From positions 1 to 16,089 of the forward strand of contig MFCJ01000020.1 of the NCBI GenBank assembly GCA_001775255.1: a DNA stretch of 16,089 nt. Direction: 5' to 3'. The notes under the pieces are model-generated. The model had not been told where the DNA came from and did not search any database. It saw only the letters and a program-made list of their open reading frames with translations. Position numbers and translations under genes: made by a program. The DNA is from Candidatus Dadabacteria bacterium RIFCSPHIGHO2_12_FULL_53_21. GTDB taxonomy: Bacteria; Desulfobacterota_D; UBA1144; Nemesobacterales; UBA2774. Of the stretch, positions 14,206 to 16,089 are shown one piece after another. Each line of letters opens with the position of its first letter. Position 1 is the first letter of the stretch.

Positions 14206-15153
14206 CTATCCCAGGAATAATTCGAACTGCATATAGTTTCTTAGGTTAACGACTGCATCGGGCGGAGGCTCGTAGCTCTTCATCGATTCAGGGTGGATGG
14301 TTTTTGCCAGAATCTCGAGCCCGTCCACGACCCTCGGCCCGGGCCTGCTGAAATAGGAGTTCGCGTCGAATATATAGATCTGCCCCTTGCTCGTCGATGG
14401 GAGTGAAAACCACTCGTCGTGCTTCGTCACTGTCTCGATCTCGCACAAGGTTTTTTCTACATCGTAGCCGCACGGCATTATGAAAAGCATCTGGGGGGCG
14501 AAGTCCGCTATTTCCTTCCAGGATACCTTGAAGGACGGCTCGCCGGCTTTCCCTATACCGCAGGAGCCGCCGGCTATCTCTACCATCTCCGGCACCCAGT
14601 GTCCTGCCACATACGGCGGGTCGAGCCATTCCATACAGAAGACCCTCGGGCGGTCCCTTTCGTTTCCGAGGAGAGACCTCACCCTCTCTATCCTCTCGAC
14701 GAGCTTATCTGTGATCTCACGCGCCCTGTCCCCGGTACCCGTAGCCTCGCCTATGATGAGTATAGTATCTATGATCTCGCTTAACGTCCGCGGTTCGAGC
14801 GATATGATCCGGGGCTTCTTCCCGAGCGCCTCCACCGCCTCCGTGACCTCGTTACCCGATACCGCGCACACCTGGCAGAGCTCCTGCGTAAGGATGAGGT
14901 CGGGGTCGGCCTCTTTAAGCGCGTCCTTGTCTATGAGGTACGTGCTTTTACCCTCGGCGGCGTTCCGGCTCACGAGCTCGTCTATCTCGCGGCTCGACAG
15001 TTTCCCTGGGTCTATGAAGCTCATGATGACCCTCTTCTTTTCCCTGGCTTCTGGCGGATAATCGCATTCGTGCGTCACGCCCGTCACGCTGTTCCCCAGA
15101 CCGAGGTCGTAAAGTATCTCGGTCGTGCTCGGAAGGAAAGAACATATGCGCAT
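14206..15153 (-). CDS. Cytosolic BtuF-like (COG0614) protein, putative cobalamin-binding
   Basis: The 315-residue protein has the same binding-protein fold signature as its neighbour (SFLPSTTEILYDLGLG, 5-20) but starts at MRICSFLPS with no signal peptide, so it should remain in the cytosol. Strong blocks are VTHECDYPPEA (26-36), TQELCQVCAVS (89-99), EWLDPPYVAGHWVPEM (175-190), MPCGYD, and SRPGPRVVDGLE (269-280). From memory these blocks are shared by a broadly distributed group annotated as cobalamin-binding or substrate-binding proteins, without an established function. The conserved Cys93/Cys96 pair, His185 and Cys228 could bind a metal or corrinoid; this is inference. ATG 15151-15153 has GGGAGG about nine bases upstream. 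It is the first gene of the importer operon. Confidence 0.85.
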   Translation of the reverse strand: MRICSFLPSTTEILYDLGLGNSVTGVTHECDYPPEAREKKRVIMSFIDPGKLSSREIDELVSRNAAEGKSTYLIDKDALKEADPDLILTQELCQVCAVSGNEVTEAVEALGKKPRIISLEPRTLSEIIDTILIIGEATGTGDRAREITDKLVERIERVRSLLGNERDRPRVFCMEWLDPPYVAGHWVPEMVEIAGGSCGIGKAGEPSFKVSWKEIADFAPQMLFIMPCGYDVEKTLCEIETVTKHDEWFSLPSTSKGQIYIFDANSYFSRPGPRVVDGLEILAKTIHPESMKSYEPPPDAVVNLRNYMQFELFLG

Positions 15154-15178
15154 CTATAAATGCCTCCCTCGGATGATT

Positions 15179-15210
15179 ACGGGGAGAATATACCGCGCGT
15201 TTCTCCCCGT
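15179..15210 (-). other. Perfect 10-bp hairpin in importer operon leader
   Basis: ACGGGGAGAA (15179-15188) and TTCTCCCCGT (15201-15210) form a perfect 10-bp stem with a 12-base loop, ending 26 bases before the first importer gene. No T-tract follows on either strand, so it is not a textbook terminator. It could be an operator, an attenuating stem, or a rho-assisted end for the propeller gene. An ACAATTATCATTAAC block adjoins it at 15211-15225; its complement resembles about two thirds of a Fur box and also contains a -10-like GATAAT. Confidence 0.5.
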
Positions 15211-15251
15211 ACAATTATCATTAACGGCTTTAGATATATATGCAAACCCGG

Positions 15252-16089
15252 TTATTCGACTAACCCGAGCGTTGCATCGACCGAGCCCAGCTGCTCGCTT
15301 ATGCCCGTGATGAAGAATATATCGGGTCCCGTGAAATCGACTCCCGGCTCCCCCGGCCTTATTGCCAGCGACTGCACGCCGTCGAAAAAGTTCGATCCGG
15401 GATCGAACGCCCTTATGCCCGCCGGAAACGGCGCTATGTATGGGAATGGATTCACCTCATCGGTATCGGTGTCGAGAACGGCTATCTGGTCCGTATCGAA
15501 GAGGGTCGTGAACAGGAGGTTGTCTCTTATTGCTATATCGGCCGTCAGGTTCAATGAATCGAGATCGGTAATAACGATCGGGTCGTCCGTGCCGTTTATT
15601 ACCTCACCTGACTGTAGGTCAATTTTAAGGAGCGCACCCACGAGGCCGAGTCCGGTATATCCATACCTCCCGTCCGGGGTCGCTACGAGCGGGTTCGGAA
15701 GACAGACCGTCGGGTTCTCCGGGCTGAGCGGGATATCGATCGTATCGAACAATACGTTCGTCTGCGTATTTATCAGATCGATCGAGGGCGGGAAATCGAA
15801 GTCGCATGTAAATTCATTGGTCCCGGGATCGAAAAGAACTGCTCCGTTATTCATGGCATACAAAATACCGTCGCTCGCCACCATGCTTGTAGTGTTTACG
15901 CCGGTGGCCGGGATTATCGTTATGAACTGGTTATTAGTGGCGTTGATTACCGAGATAAATCCGTTTCCCATGGGGTTGAAATTCTCGTCTAGGTTATTGT
16001 TGGTTACATAAACCCTTCCGTTAGTCACGGCTACCCCGACAGGCTCCTCGAACGGTATCCCGGCGACCGTGATCACATTCTGACAGGGT
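15252..16089 (-). CDS. Beta-propeller-like protein of unknown function, N-terminus off window
   Basis: The frame is open to the right edge, so the visible 278 codons are the C-terminal part. A GTG at 16074-16076 could act as start, but in-frame sequence continues beyond it and it lacks a ribosome binding site. Repeated blade-like units alternate short beta strands with N/D-rich loops: VGVAVTNGRVYVTNN, SMVASDGILYAMNN, PLVATPDGRYGYTGLG, DIAIRDNLLFTTLFDTDQ and ending GISEQLGSVDATLGLVE. Units such as FISVINATNNQFITII and IAVLDTDTDEV resemble YVTN/NHL-type propeller proteins, usually exported. Cysteines are few. No catalytic motif is seen and I do not assign a function. It precedes the importer operon on the same strand by 98 bases. 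Confidence 0.7.
   Translation of the reverse strand, partial: PCQNVITVAGIPFEEPVGVAVTNGRVYVTNNNLDENFNPMGNGFISVINATNNQFITIIPATGVNTTSMVASDGILYAMNNGAVLFDPGTNEFTCDFDFPPSIDLINTQTNVLFDTIDIPLSPENPTVCLPNPLVATPDGRYGYTGLGLVGALLKIDLQSGEVINGTDDPIVITDLDSLNLTADIAIRDNLLFTTLFDTDQIAVLDTDTDEVNPFPYIAPFPAGIRAFDPGSNFFDGVQSLAIRPGEPGVDFTGPDIFFITGISEQLGSVDATLGLVE

Noticed and set aside
15154..15251. Cobalamin riboswitch before the BtuF-like operon
   Set aside because: The gap is only 98 bases and contains no B12-box-like conserved core; the hairpin there is a simple stem.
1..16089. CRISPR array, tRNA/rRNA genes, transposase or phage genes, toxin-antitoxin pair
   Set aside because: I looked for regular repeats, tRNA-like cloverleafs and mobile-element or defence motifs on both strands and found none that hold up; the content is mostly housekeeping.

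Overview
The window looks like chromosomal DNA of a Gram-negative (diderm) bacterium of moderately high GC, carrying mostly housekeeping genes with short gaps and several runs of co-directional genes. The gene set (LapA-type membrane protein, LipA, FabH, periplasmic binding protein with ABC importer) and the order aroA-cmk-rpsA-sppA-HIT-lapA recall Deltaproteobacteria/Desulfobacterota and neighbouring phyla such as Dadabacteria. That placement is an inference from memory and is weak. There are no tRNA or rRNA genes, CRISPR arrays, insertion sequences or phage genes.

Layout from left to right (most genes on the minus strand, so transcription runs right to left). (1) 1-682: the N-terminal half of an archaeal-type cofactor-independent phosphoglycerate mutase, cut by the window edge. 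(2) 782-7323: a long minus-strand run, read as aroA, cmk, rpsA, sppA, a HIT-family protein, a LapA-like membrane protein and lipA. Several junctions overlap or lie within 5 bases (rpsA/sppA, sppA/HIT, HIT/lapA-like), so at least that part is probably an operon. (3) 7427-8407: a divergent plus-strand gene for a secreted protein of unknown function, convergent with (4) an AEC-family (auxin efflux carrier-like) permease at 8419-9294 whose frame has no normal start codon where one is expected. (5) 9427-10933: an uncharacterised soluble protein followed by fabH. (6) 10934-11225: a non-coding divergent region with promoters on both strands and a possibly folded leader, then a 74-residue single-membrane-helix protein (11226-11450) and a terminator-like hairpin. 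(7) 11520-15153: a four-gene BtuFCD/FecBCD-type operon, read as a cytosolic BtuF-like protein, an exported binding protein, an ATPase and a permease. (8) 15252-16089: the C-terminal part of a beta-propeller-like protein running off the right edge.

How they work together: aroA (shikimate pathway), cmk (CMP recycling), rpsA (translation initiation) and sppA (signal-peptide removal) form a classic growth-linked cluster. lipA and fabH belong to lipoate and fatty-acid synthesis. The ABC operon probably imports a corrinoid or an iron chelate. No cobalamin riboswitch is visible in front of it, so the substrate stays open. I see no clearly novel multi-gene system. The items most worth a second look are the cytosolic BtuF-like lead gene, the abnormal start of the AEC permease, the Pro-rich mini membrane protein with its long leader, and the unknown proteins next to fabH and aroA.
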